From contig CM062804.1 of assembly GCA_031772625.1 (NCBI GenBank), positions 1,018,200,514 to 1,018,264,513 of the forward strand: 64,000 nucleotides of DNA. The letters are read 5' to 3'. The notes beneath the pieces are model-generated. The model ran no database searches, was not told where the DNA came from, and saw only the letters and a list, made by a program, of their open reading frames with translations. Each line of letters begins with the position of its first letter. Within the stretch, counting starts at the first letter, position 1. This document shows, piece by piece, positions 45,131 to 56,017 of the stretch. The stretch is from Pinus tabuliformis. Its lineage: Eukaryota > Streptophyta > Pinopsida > Pinales > Pinaceae. The translations under genes and the position numbers were made by a program.

Positions 45131-48027
45131 TATTGTAGCAAATTTGTGAGAATTTTGTTCACATGTATTTCATTTATTATATATATGTATAAAGTATCTT
45201 GCAATCCAAATTTATGCGATGCATATTTTATTTTTCTTCTTGTATTGTCTTCATGATTAAGTAAATTTTAAGATTCACCATTCATGTGGATTTCATATAA
45301 CATAGGGTTGAAATTGCTAAGTGATTTAATATATAACTTATAAAAAAACATAATTTTTTTAACATAAATTATTGTAATAAAGTGATTTTCAGATTTGGTA
45401 TGCACTTGGAAAAGTGTGCCCTAAGGGATAAAACTTGTTGTATTTTTTTTGGGATCATCAACTACTATCACTAGGGATATGCATAATTGACATGTCAAAG
45501 TGCTCACTTCACAATAGGTGATATTGCATCATCACGACATAGATGAAAATTCAACCTAATAATATAACTCTTTAACATCAAGTAAAAAAACACTTCAATT
45601 CATACATACATACATAATATGCATATACATACACACTTAATATTGTCCCAAATGTGCATATTTAACAAAATGGAATGATGTGTTAAATATAAAAAATAAT
45701 GCCTCATGCTTAAACATGGAAGTATGGCATGTGGTGCTTGTATAGAAAATGATTCTAATATACGAACAACATATCATGCCCAAACATGATGATTTGGCAT
45801 ATGATGATGTATATACAAATGGGAATCTTGACCACTTCTGCCATAACCACCATCATTTGCATCCTTGAAGTAGACCTTTCTCCTCTAACTAGAAAAATGA
45901 TCTCAACTCTTTTTCTTTTGGGGCGTGCTTCTTATCTCTAGGGACTAGACAAAGAAACAACAGTCTCATTAGATTTTTTCCACAACAAATTACACACTTA
46001 CAAACTAATACTTTATAATTCAAGCCCATAAAACTTACCAAACATGATCTAATCAATCAAGAAGGTGTTGTCCTCCTCCATGCCCTTAACCTATCTACTA
46101 TATTGCTCTTCGATAATTACAAGAGTTAGAGCATAGAATTTAAACAAAAATGCCTAGAATAAGTTAAATCCATCATAAAGAAAAGAAATCATCAATGAAT
46201 GATCTCATTATGAATGTCTCGCCCACTGATGGAGATTCACTAGTGGATGGAGCAGTTGGCTACACAACATGATCAAAGGAAACATCTATTGTTCCATCCA
46301 CTGAACAAGCATTGTGGGTTAATGGTATAGGGACTGCATGGGGACTATCTATAGAAAACATTTTAGATGTAACAATGGTAGTCAAAATTACTATGGGGGG
46401 TGGGGAGGGGGCCTTCAAATTATTTATGGATGCAACCTTTGTGGGTGGATGAGATGGTGAAGGTGGTGGAGTAAGGTGATGATCAACACCCATGGGTTAT
46501 ATTGATGGTCAAAGTTCCTCGATAGAGGTAAGATAGATACCAAACATGGGGGAAATGTGTTGATAATGATGTGAAAATAATGTGAAAACAATGAATGATG
46601 GTGAATGATGCGTAGGGGTAAGAATGGAAAGTTGAGAAAATGAAGGAACCTGCATAAACATTTATAATATTTCAACTAGTAAGACGAAGAAAAGGGAACA
46701 TAGGAAGAAAAGGATAGGAGAGATAAAACTTGTTGAGGAAGAGAACCAAAGTGAAATCATTAGAGGCAAAGAAAAACACAAGGTGAGTGAATAAAAAGTT
46801 GAGAAATAAGACTAAATAGACCATGGGATAAAATACCTACTCATAGTGGTTGTTTCCTGACGAATCTTGCACCATAAAGAATGATAATCTGGCTGCAAAA
46901 GCATTATTGATTGCTAGGAGATCCCCTTTCTCGTGTCATCTGAGACCATGAAACCAAATTTATCCTATTCACCATTTGAGGTGACATTTTGTCATTCTTT
47001 GTTCAATAAGAATAGGGCCATTTAGCAGCAATGGATCCTCAATATTATAAGCGATGGATGAGCTTGACATCCACCTAAAACAAGCATTAAAGTAGTACCT
47101 TAAAATGAAATTGTTACCTGTGATCCAACACCTTCTCATAGTAAGGGTGACTAGTGATAAATAATACTAGTTGGGTGTAATTCCATGTCTCATCCATTAA
47201 TGCACGTTGGGATCGTGTCATTATGCCCCTCCCCAATGATCCTAGGGAAAATACCCATCTCGGTAACTTCATTGTCAACCTTTATTTTTCATCACACTTA
47301 TATATATAGACAAGTAATTTATAGTGAAAATTCTCTAATTTCCTCCTCTTTTTTAGTATCAGGTAGATGTGTAATTCCACGATTGTTCAAAAATGCTCAA
47401 TATGAAGTTGACATGTACAATATTACACCCATACAATGTGTAATTCATTCCATGGTAAACACAGGCTTCACATGTAATATTTAAAAAAGAAATATTAATA
47501 ACAAGTGAGTGTTACCCATAAATACAATATTTCACTTTCGATAATAACTTAATTTTATATCAATTTTATCTAGAGAGATGAAGTAATTGAATATATATAT
47601 AATTTTATTTATGAGAGAGACATATCATTTCTTTATTGTTTAAAAATATATTAAGGAATACCTATGTTAATTAATATATTTCAATATCAACTTCATATAT
47701 TTTTTCTATAAAGAAAAAGTAAGCATAGAATATTTCAATGTTGACCACAAATAAAATATTTCAATGTCTATGTTAAAATAAATTAAAATGATAACAATTA
47801 TTTATCTAAATATAGAGAACAAGGTATTACTTTCTAATTCTTAATATGTTGCAGATGTATAATTTATTTAGTTTTTAATATGAAGTTAATATGTAGCACC
47901 TATCAAATATCAAATATCCTCTAAAGCTACTCTACGATTCATTTTATATGCCTTACTATAGTGGATTGTTCTCCTATTTTCTCCCTCTAGCTACAACGAT
48001 AATAAAGGTCTAGGATGTGTTATCTAC
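45131..48027. other. No convincing gene
   Basis: AT-rich DNA. A Pro/His/Thr-rich minus frame at 46675-46260 and short frames near 47185-47484 show no recognisable domain. A short CATA/TACA repeat lies near 45602-45635. Confidence 0.45.
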
Positions 48028-48138
48028 CTTGTTGTTATCAATCCTGATCAGATAGCCAATATCTTGGTAAATTGTCATAAACCCTAGCTGCTTAACCCCA
48101 TTTCCCAATGGAATATCTCCCTCAGGCCCAACCAAACC
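48028..48138 (-). other. Candidate isolated exon
   Basis: A 111-base open stretch on the minus strand, flanked by an acceptor (GATGTAG) and a donor (AACAAG|GTAGAT). It reads 37 codons beginning GLVGPEGDIPLGNG and ending LIRIDNNK. A shorter stretch with AG/GT borders lies upstream at about 48289-48322 (ending GEKFK|GTAATA). No family is recognised. It may be what remains of a host gene next to element C. Confidence 0.3.
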
Positions 48139-48581
48139 CTACATCTACACAACACAACTAAATATTTAGCCAATGTATAAAAGTGTAGTTAGTTTCCGAT
48201 TCAGTGATTAGACTGCCAGATAGAGCTCTCTCTGGATTGAAGGGGATAACCTTCAATCTATAAGTTGGATTGAAAATATTACCTTAAACTTCTCTCCTAC
48301 AACCAAGAGGACATTTCTAAGTGATAAACACAGGCATGTCATAATCACATTAAAATAAATAGTGAAACATTTAACAATCGAGTCATTTAAGTGATCAAAG
48401 CATGTCAAAACTACGACCATTCTCATGAGCTCCCAAGAAGACGTAAACAATAAGGGAATTCAACTTTATCTAGATGCATAAGTGCAACTTGGCATATATA
48501 GCTACTTTCTTCACTTTTATCTAGAAACACCCAAACAGAGAACCAAAACAACATAATAGAAATAAAATTTTAATAGCAACA

Positions 48582-51180
48582 TGTAACACCCCAAACTACA
48601 TAGACAATTATTGTGGTTACTAAGTTTTACTTATTACTTTAGATTTTTACTATATTAGATTTTTAATTTATTTTTGAATGATAAATGACTAAGGCTGAGA
48701 GGCCAGGATACATTTTGTTACCTGATTAATGAATAATTAGGAGTTAAAGTATTTTAACAAGAACTTAAGCAAATAGTTAAATTAAAGAAACAGTTACTCA
48801 TATGCTCCCTCAAGAGGAGGAGGAGAGACAGAGATGTGGGGGGAGAGTCAAGGGAACAAAAAAGGTTATCCAGATATCCTTGAGCTGGGTGAAATAAACC
48901 GGTGGGAAAGACTCGAATATGGTCGTAAAGGTACAAGACTTGAGGCTGGACTGTGAGTTCTGAAGCCCAAGGTATCTGACTGTGGTGGACTCAATTGGCT
49001 GTGTGGAGGAGGAAGTTCTCGGGGGAGAGTCTGGACATAATTTCTAGAATCATAGCTGGGTGGTGAGACCTTCCAAGCAGGAATATAAGTTACATGCTTA
49101 CAAATCTGTGAATAGAGAAGTGATCCAAAACTACCCTTAAGAGATGTAAATCGAAAAAGGGAATATTAATTATGTAAATAGAGTTAAATTTTATAGATAT
49201 GGCTATATTCTATATATTCTATAAAACTGACTGTAATCTATAAATTCTATAGAACTGACTGTAATCCAATTAGAGGATCAAAGAAAGTAACTAGAATATG
49301 CATATCATTCCAAGTAGAAAGACAATACGAGATAAATTTGAAGAAAAGTAGACAGAGGATATCATAGACATTGCAGTAAGAAAAACTAGTAATTTGTATG
49401 TTTTGTATAATCTATTAACCAAGTGCTCAATATAAGAAATGCTAGTACTCATATGCTCAACATAGTTCATTGACAAGAAATACTTAATGTTGTGATATTC
49501 AATTATTCCAAACAGACAATTTCTTGAAGAATGTACCATGGTAACAGGAAGTAATACATTATGATAACCCATTCGAATCTTCCTGCGTAAACATCGAAAA
49601 AAGGGAAGAAGTAAACTTTGGCATGAAAAAATTCTCCAATTATGAAAATTAAACCTTCTACCATCTTATACTAGTTCTTATAAATGAAATGTTTCAACAA
49701 TTTAGCATTCATATTCCAGAATTGGAACAAATATAATGGAAGCCTGTTCATACTATTAAATAATGATTGCAAATCACAAAACAGAGTCGAGTCGAGATTT
49801 CCAATCCAGCTTTATAATCCGTTTATTTTCAAAAATAAATAAATATGTCTTATGTCTTCACAATTGAGAACTATAAAAGTAATGCCTAAACCGCTGACTC
49901 TAACATTCTCCAACATAAAACCTAAGAAACTTAACCTCGATGGAAATGTTCAGACTATGCCATAAAGGATGGGTTGTAACAAGTTCACAATAATATTTCC
50001 AGAAACCCTTTATTAAAATTCCAGGTTATGGACCAACAGTATCTTAGCCACTGCCCAAAACTCAAGGCACGTTCCTAGGACAACCACCAGCATAAACTTC
50101 ATCTAAACACCTAAATAAATCAGTAAGAAAGGTCGTTTCCAACCTTCAAATATTGACGAGGACCCATGAGATGTGAGTATGTGAATAAAGTCTTCATGGT
50201 CATGAAAGTCAGAAAGCTGGCATGAGGCAATACTCGCACCACGTACATAACTAGTTTGAGAAATCGTAGTGGGAAAAACCAAACAAGATCCCCATCAAGA
50301 ATAAAGGTTAAAACACAGAGAAAGATGCCAGAGAATACCTGTGAGTGGGTAATTCCAGTGAATGGCGGTCCTCTTGTACCTAAACAAATTCAAAGCTAGA
50401 TAATATAGTTTAAATACTGGCAATAACAAACAAGACTAAAACCAAACTTGTGGCTCACCTTTCTGAGGTCGATAACTGTCCAAGTTACCTTCCATAGGAT
50501 GGGAAAGCCAACAAAATACCCTTGTGAATTTGGGTAAGTAGTCAGAATCCCAAGCTGAGCGAGCTTTCGAAGTAAAATACATCAACAGGCAGCACACAAC
50601 AAAATAACAGTGAGAAATTGAGTGCGACAGAGTACCTCCTGAAGTGGGCACAGTATAACTCCCCATAGAACCAGATGAACAACAAAAGAATCTCGCAAGG
50701 AAGCAGAAGACTAAAATAGTTGCAAAGTAGCAAACCAAGAACTCAACCTCGCCAAACAAATCATTTGATGACCGAACACGGAGAAGAAATTACGAGGCTA
50801 AACCCTGGTTGCTCCAAGCCGTCAAATCGCCAACCCTAGATCGGAGGGGGCAGATCCTTCCACCTGTCACATGCCAGCAAAGCCCTCTGGTGAATACATG
50901 TAGAGGCATTAACCTTGCTTGTACTGCATATGTACAATAATGCTAAAATCTAAATTAAAAAATTAATAATGTGTGTCAACCCCAAAGTCTATTAACGTGA
51001 ATCATAAATGGTGGACTAATGTGAACCATAGATGGATATGCATTGAGCCTCGATGTGAGAAACCTTGAAAAATGTAATACATGGTAATAAATATGGTATA
51101 AGGTAAGGTCCACGATAAAGCTTGCCATCATAATTTTTTATTTATTTATTATTAATTGCATGTAAGTAATAAGTGTTACA
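48582..51180 (+). repeat. 5' LTR of element C
   Basis: A 2.6-kb LTR from TGTAACACC to TGTTACA. It is unusually long and rich in minus-strand open frames, for example 50759-50436 and 49572-49291. Each has a counterpart in the other LTR because the LTRs derive from one sequence. No domain is recognised in them. Confidence 0.93.
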
Positions 51181-51182
51181 AA

Positions 51183-51200
51183 TGGTATCAGAGCTCAGGT
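51183..51200 (+). promoter_or_regulatory. Primer-binding site of element C
   Basis: TGGTATCAGAGCTCAGGT starts two bases after the LTR. TGGTATCAGAGC is the standard initiator tRNA-Met complement used by many plant Ty3/gypsy elements. Confidence 0.92.
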
Positions 51201-51332
51201 TCGTACACTAAGACTTTTGGAAAATATGTGTAGATCTATATGTAATATAATAAACAACTAAGTAAATGTGATTGTGAACACAAAGACCGACATCAACAAG
51301 ACAAAGGCAGAATGTAGAGGAGTCCTAGACCA

Positions 51333-52590
51333 TTGAACCAGACAAAGACAACATATGTGGAAGCCAACCCTGACATATGGATACAGCTAGGAGAGGAATC
51401 TCGCCAAGCAAATGTTGTCCTACTCGAAATCGTCCAACAATTGCTTACTGAGATGACAACTTTAAGGACAGATAATGAACAATTACGGAAAGAACAAGAG
51501 AGAAATATTAAAAATCTATTTAATCAACATAATCAACGAGAACCAGATCCTAGCGCTGAGGATAGAGAGAAAACCCCGACAACCCATCATGAAGAAGATA
51601 ATGCTGAGTCGGCAGAACGACATGGGGAAGATGAAGAAGGACGTTCGAACAATGTTTCTTACCAGCGCAAGACAAAAAGACATAAATCTGAATTACAAGG
51701 GGAATTTAGAAAGAAAAAATGTTCACTCTTCGAAGGAGAATCCGAAGAGGCAGCAGAAGCTTGGCTAATTGACATGAGTAAATACTTTCAGATTTATGAT
51801 TACACTAATAAACTTAAATCATGTCTGGAAGTCTATCAGTTAAGGGGTAAGGCTACTCTTTGGTGGGAAGAAATCAAAACTGTAAGAGAAATCGACGAAG
51901 AATAGGTCACGTGGAAGGAATTTCAAAATAATTTCAAGGATAAGAATTTAACTTAATGCTATTATGATGAAAAGGAAAAGGAATTTCATGAATTAAGATT
52001 GGGAACCTTGACCATGGATGAATATGTGAAATGATTCACCTCCTTACTGTGATATGTGCCATATATGCAAGAAGAAAAGGCCAAGATTCAACGTTTCATT
52101 AGTAGCCTACCCAATTTTATGAAATAAAAACTTGAGTTTGATTACCCAAGAATCATGGATGATGCGGTGTGAAAAGCTCGCATCTGCTACTAGAAAATGA
52201 AAAAAAATTGAGGGACCTAAAGGAGGACTGAGTAGGAGGGGGAGGAACATAATTGCAAATAGACAAACAAATATTTGCGAATGGTAGGAATATACAGCAA
52301 TTTCCCTTCAATAAATTTCCAGCAAGGAACCAGTCAAAAGTCACCTACTCTGAAAATAGACAGCCTGAAGGGGTTAATAAATCTGTTAATGATCAACAAC
52401 CCAAACAACCTCTACAATGTTGGGGATATGGAGAACCCCATTACTACAAAAACTGTCTACATAAAGCAAGGACGGAACAACTCTCAAATATGAAAGAAGC
52501 TTCCACTGTTGGGAAGGTGGCTAGGGGTATGCCTAGAATTAATGTTGCTCTGGATTACCATTAAGCGGAATACCAACCCACCATGATTGA
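51333..52590 (+). pseudogene. gag: gag of element C
   Basis: From 51333 an open frame of 190 codons has a coiled N-terminus (LLTEMTTLRTDNEQLRKEQE), an acidic/Arg-rich linker and the start of the capsid domain (LFEGESEEAAEAWLIDMSKY, LRGKATLWWEEI). It is broken by TAG at 51903 and further stops (KEFQNNFKDK, RLGTLTMDEYVK). In another frame, 52253-52564 carries the nucleocapsid with a zinc knuckle (CWGYGEPHYYKNC) whose second Cys is Tyr. Confidence 0.85.
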
Positions 52591-53022
52591 GTGTGAAGGT
52601 ATGATTGCTAATCAACATGTCTCTGTTGTGTTTGATCCCGGTGCTAGTTTAAGCTATGTTAGTCCTAAGGTTGTAGAGAGTTGTCAACTGCTGAGCAGTA
52701 AGTTTCAAAAACCTTGGTTAGTGAAATTAGCCACCTAACTGAAAAGACAGAATGTTGTCCTGTCACAATTTTAGGACAACCAATCTATGTGGACCTTGAT
52801 ATACTCTGTTTGGGTTCACACGACATTCTAATAGGGATGGATTGGTTGGAAGGACGTTGGTCCCTAGTTGATTGTAAGGAGAAAACTGTAAGTTATATCA
52901 CTGAGTCAGGGAAAAGAAAGGAATTACAAGGAATCAAAACAAATATTAAGTTGCATCCTATTACTGCTAGTCAGCTAGGAAAATGTATTAGAAAGGCTAT
53001 CAAATTTATGCGGTTCAGGTAG
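52591..53022 (+). pseudogene. Aspartic protease of element C
   Basis: Reads VSVVFDPGASLSYVSPKVV; the active-site triad DTG/DSG is here DPG (about 52634). After a frame change near 52710 it continues with VDLDILCLGSHDILIGMDWL, the usual hydrophobic-Gly end of the domain. Pro in the active-site triad should abolish activity. Confidence 0.8.
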
Positions 53023-53045
53023 GATACACGAACTCCAAAAGTAAA

Positions 53046-54400
53046 ATGACTTCCTTGGAAGATATCCCTGTTATTCAGGAATTTTTTGATGTATTCCCTG
53101 AATCCATTCTTGGATTACCACCTAAGCGTGATATCGATTTCACCATTGAATTAGTTCTGGGTGCAACCCTTGTATCCAAAGCCCCTTATCGCATGAGCAT
53201 ACCTGAGTTAATAGAACTCAAAATGCAGCTTCAAGAACTGCTGGATAAAGGCTATATCCACCCTAGCATGTCTCCTTGGGGAGCCCCCATATTGTTTGTA
53301 TAGAAGAAAGATGGAACTTTTAGACTATGCATCGATTATCATCAGTTGAATAAACTGACTATCAAAAATAAATATCCCTTGCCATGTATTGACAATTTAT
53401 TTGATTAGGTGAAAGGAGCTAGAGTATTCTAAAAATTCGATCTCAGGTTTGGCTACCTATAGATAAGGATAAAGGAGGAAGATATTTGTAAAACTGCCTT
53501 CCGAACTCGTTATGGTCGTTACAAGTTCGTGTTGTTTCCATTTGGCCTCAGAAACGCCCCAACTACTTTTATGAGTCTCATGCATAACATTTTTCAGCCA
53601 TATTTAGATAAATTTGTACTGATTTTTATTGATGACATTTTAATTTATTCCAAGAATCAGGAGGAGCATGAAAAGCATTTGAGGATAGTGTTGCAAATTC
53701 TGCGAGAAAATCAACGATACTCTAAATATAGCAAGTGTGACTTTTTAAAAAGTCAGATACAGTATTTCCGTCACGTTATATTAGCAGAGGGAATAGCAGT
53801 GGATCCGAAGAAGATTAAAACTATCATGGAATGGACCACCCCAAGGAATGTTGCTGATATTAGATCATTCTTGGGCTTGGCTGGTTACTACCATCGGTTC
53901 ATTGAGGGATTTTCGAAAATTTATTTTCCATTGACCTCATTACAGAAGAAAGGACGTACCTTCCAATGGACAGCTGAATGTCAGCAAAGCTTTGAAAGAT
54001 TAAAACATCTACTTACCATTGCATGTGTGCTAAAGGTAGTAGATACGAAACAATATTTCGTAGTTTGCACGGATGCAAGTAAAGAAGGTGTTTGCGGAGT
54101 ACTGACATAGAAAGGAAAAGTTATTGCCTATGAATCACATAAATTAAAATAATATGAGCAACAATATTCCACTTACGATCTTGAATTGACAGCAGTAGTG
54201 TATGCACTTAAAATGTGGCGACACTACCTATTGGGGAAGAAATTTTGGTTATTAATAGATCACAACAGCCTTACAAATTTCTTTAACCAATCTAGTTTAA
54301 ATGCTCGGCAGGCCAAATGGACAACATTTTTGAGTGAATTCAATTTTGAAATGAAACATCTTAAAGAAAAATAAAGTCGAGTGGCTGACACATTATGCAG
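53046..54400 (+). pseudogene. Reverse transcriptase and RNase H of element C
   Basis: One frame through RT and RNase H, broken by stops only. RT blocks: [60 protein letters not shown] and the catalytic FIDDILIYSK (about 53622). It continues with FLGLAGYYHRFIEGFSKI. RNase H has CTDASKEG, DLELTAVVYALK, LLIDHNSL and VADTL, so all four acidic positions are still coded. Stops include 53301, 53407, 53431, 53458, 54108, 54150 and 54372. Confidence 0.9.
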
Positions 54401-55704
54401 AAAATTACATTGTATTTATGAAATTCAATTCAGTGAGGTGCGATCAAATATTCCTGAAATAATTAAGGAAGCTTCCCTTAAGGACCAAGAGTATGCTTTC
54501 CTTTGGTAGCAAGCAAGAGAATCTCAATTGAAGGGGGAAACATCAAATTATGAAATAAATTCAGATAAGATATACTCATCATTAAAAACCGAGTATATGT
54601 TCCTAATCAAAATTCCATCAAACAATTGATATTGGACGAATTTCATAGGAAACCATATGCTGCCCACCCAGGATACCAGAAGCTATTTTTTGCCATCAAT
54701 AAAGGTTATTTCTGGCCAGGATTAAAGAAAGATGTCACCGAGTACCTATCCAAATGTTTGGAGTGTCAGTTGATGAAGGCAGAGCATCAGCATCATGCTG
54801 GGCTACTGCAACCTTTGCACATTCTGGAGTGGAAATGGGAGACAATTTCTCTAGACTTCATCACTGGTTTACCTCGCACTAAGAAGTAGCACGACTCAAT
54901 TATGGTGGTGGTCGATAAGCTAAGCAAAACTGCTCATTTTATACCTATGAAATCCACTTACAAAACCGTGGAAATTGCAGACATATTTATGAAGGAGATT
55001 TTCCGTTTGTGTGGAATACCCAAAGTGGTAATTTCTGATAAGGATGTAAAATTTACATCCACATTTTGTAAACACTCTTTTCCAGGTTGGGTACCCAAAT
55101 TCAGTTTAGTACCGCCTACCATCCTCAGATGGATGGTCAAACAAAACGAGTGAATCAAGTTCTAGAGGACATGTTACAAATGTCTATGATGCAACAATCA
55201 TAGAAGTGGGAAGATTACCTCCACCTAGTGGAATTTTCTTATAATAAAGGGCATCATGAATCACTGGGCATGAGTCCCTTTGAGGTGTTGTATGGAAGAA
55301 GGTGCAGGGTGCCCATAGATTGGAATAGCCTAGTCAATAAAATAGCCTTAGGCCCTGACATGCTAGCAGAAATGGAGGAGACAGTTAAGAAGGTTCATCA
55401 GAATCTAAGAGCTGCCTAGAATAGATAGAGAATGTATGCAAATAAAAATAGAACATACAAAGAGTTCCAATTGAGGGATCATGTATACCTAAGGATAAAG
55501 CCCCAAAAAAGCTCCTTACAATGGAGGGGTTGTGCTAAGTTAACACCCCGATACTGTAGACCTTTTCAAGTCTTAGAACAGATTGGACCTATAGAATACA
55601 AGCTTGCATTACCAAGCCATATCTGGGTCCACAATGTTTTCCATGTTTCCTTGCTAAAAAATGTGTACAACCCTCAGGATATAATTAACTGAGAAAATAT
55701 ACAG
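54401..55704 (+). pseudogene. Integrase of element C
   Basis: After a frameshift near 54580 the zinc-binding part reads HPGYQKLFFAINKGYFWPGL with CLECQ. Core motifs are ISLDFITGLP and VISDKDVKFTS. A further frameshift near 55085 precedes HPQMDGQTKRVNQ, where the catalytic Glu is Lys. The C-terminal part (FSYNKGHHESLGMSPFEVLY, HVYLRIKP, HNVFHVSLLKN) leads to ENIQ at a splice donor. Confidence 0.88.
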
Positions 55705-55780
55705 GTAATAAGTTATTAGAATACATGAATTCTAAATTAACTGCTTTGGGAAAGTTTTGATGACAATTTTATATGTGCAG
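55705..55780 (+). other. Putative spliceosomal intron in element C pol
   Basis: A 76-bp GT...AG segment: donor ACAG|GTAATAAG and acceptor TATGTGCAG|GTC. The integrase frame (ENIQ) joins the chromodomain frame (VELEGEF) in phase 0 when it is removed. Inside the segment the frame is closed by stops. The exact phase match makes a real intron likely. Confidence 0.7.
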
Positions 55781-55980
55781 GTCGAACTGGAAGGAGAGTT
55801 TATAGTAGAACCTCTTCGTATTCTCGATCGGAGAGAGACCACCTTGCTAAAGTGAGCCATCACCAAGGTTAAAGTGCAGGGGAAGCACTTTGGCCTGGAA
55901 GAGGCCACTTGGGAAGAAGAGGAATTTATGTGAAAATCTTATCCGACATTATTTTCTTAAATAAGAAAGAACACCAGGTA
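55781..55980 (+). pseudogene. Chromodomain of element C
   Basis: Reads VELEGEFIVEPLRILDRRET, then ITKVKVQGKHFGLEEATWEE and YPTLFS. This is the chromodomain signature of plant chromoviruses, thought to guide integration into chromatin. Two TGA codons stand where Arg (CGA) is normal. The Trp usually found in KVQWKH is Gly. Confidence 0.82.
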
Positions 55981-55995
55981 TGGTGTTCCTCACAT

Positions 55996-56017
55996 GGGGG
56001 GGGGGGGGGGGGGGAGA
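55996..56017 (+). promoter_or_regulatory. Poly-G polypurine tract of element C
   Basis: Nineteen consecutive G followed by AGA directly before the 3' LTR. It is the expected position of the plus-strand primer. A pure G run of this length is unusual and may have grown by slippage. Confidence 0.85.

Noticed and set aside
46260..46675. Pro/His-rich minus-strand frames
   Set aside because: Biased composition and no recognisable domain or splice structure.
49291..49572. 93-codon minus frame in the 5' LTR of C, with a counterpart at 56740-57081
   Set aside because: The two LTRs are copies of one sequence, so shared openness is not evidence of coding. No domain recognised.
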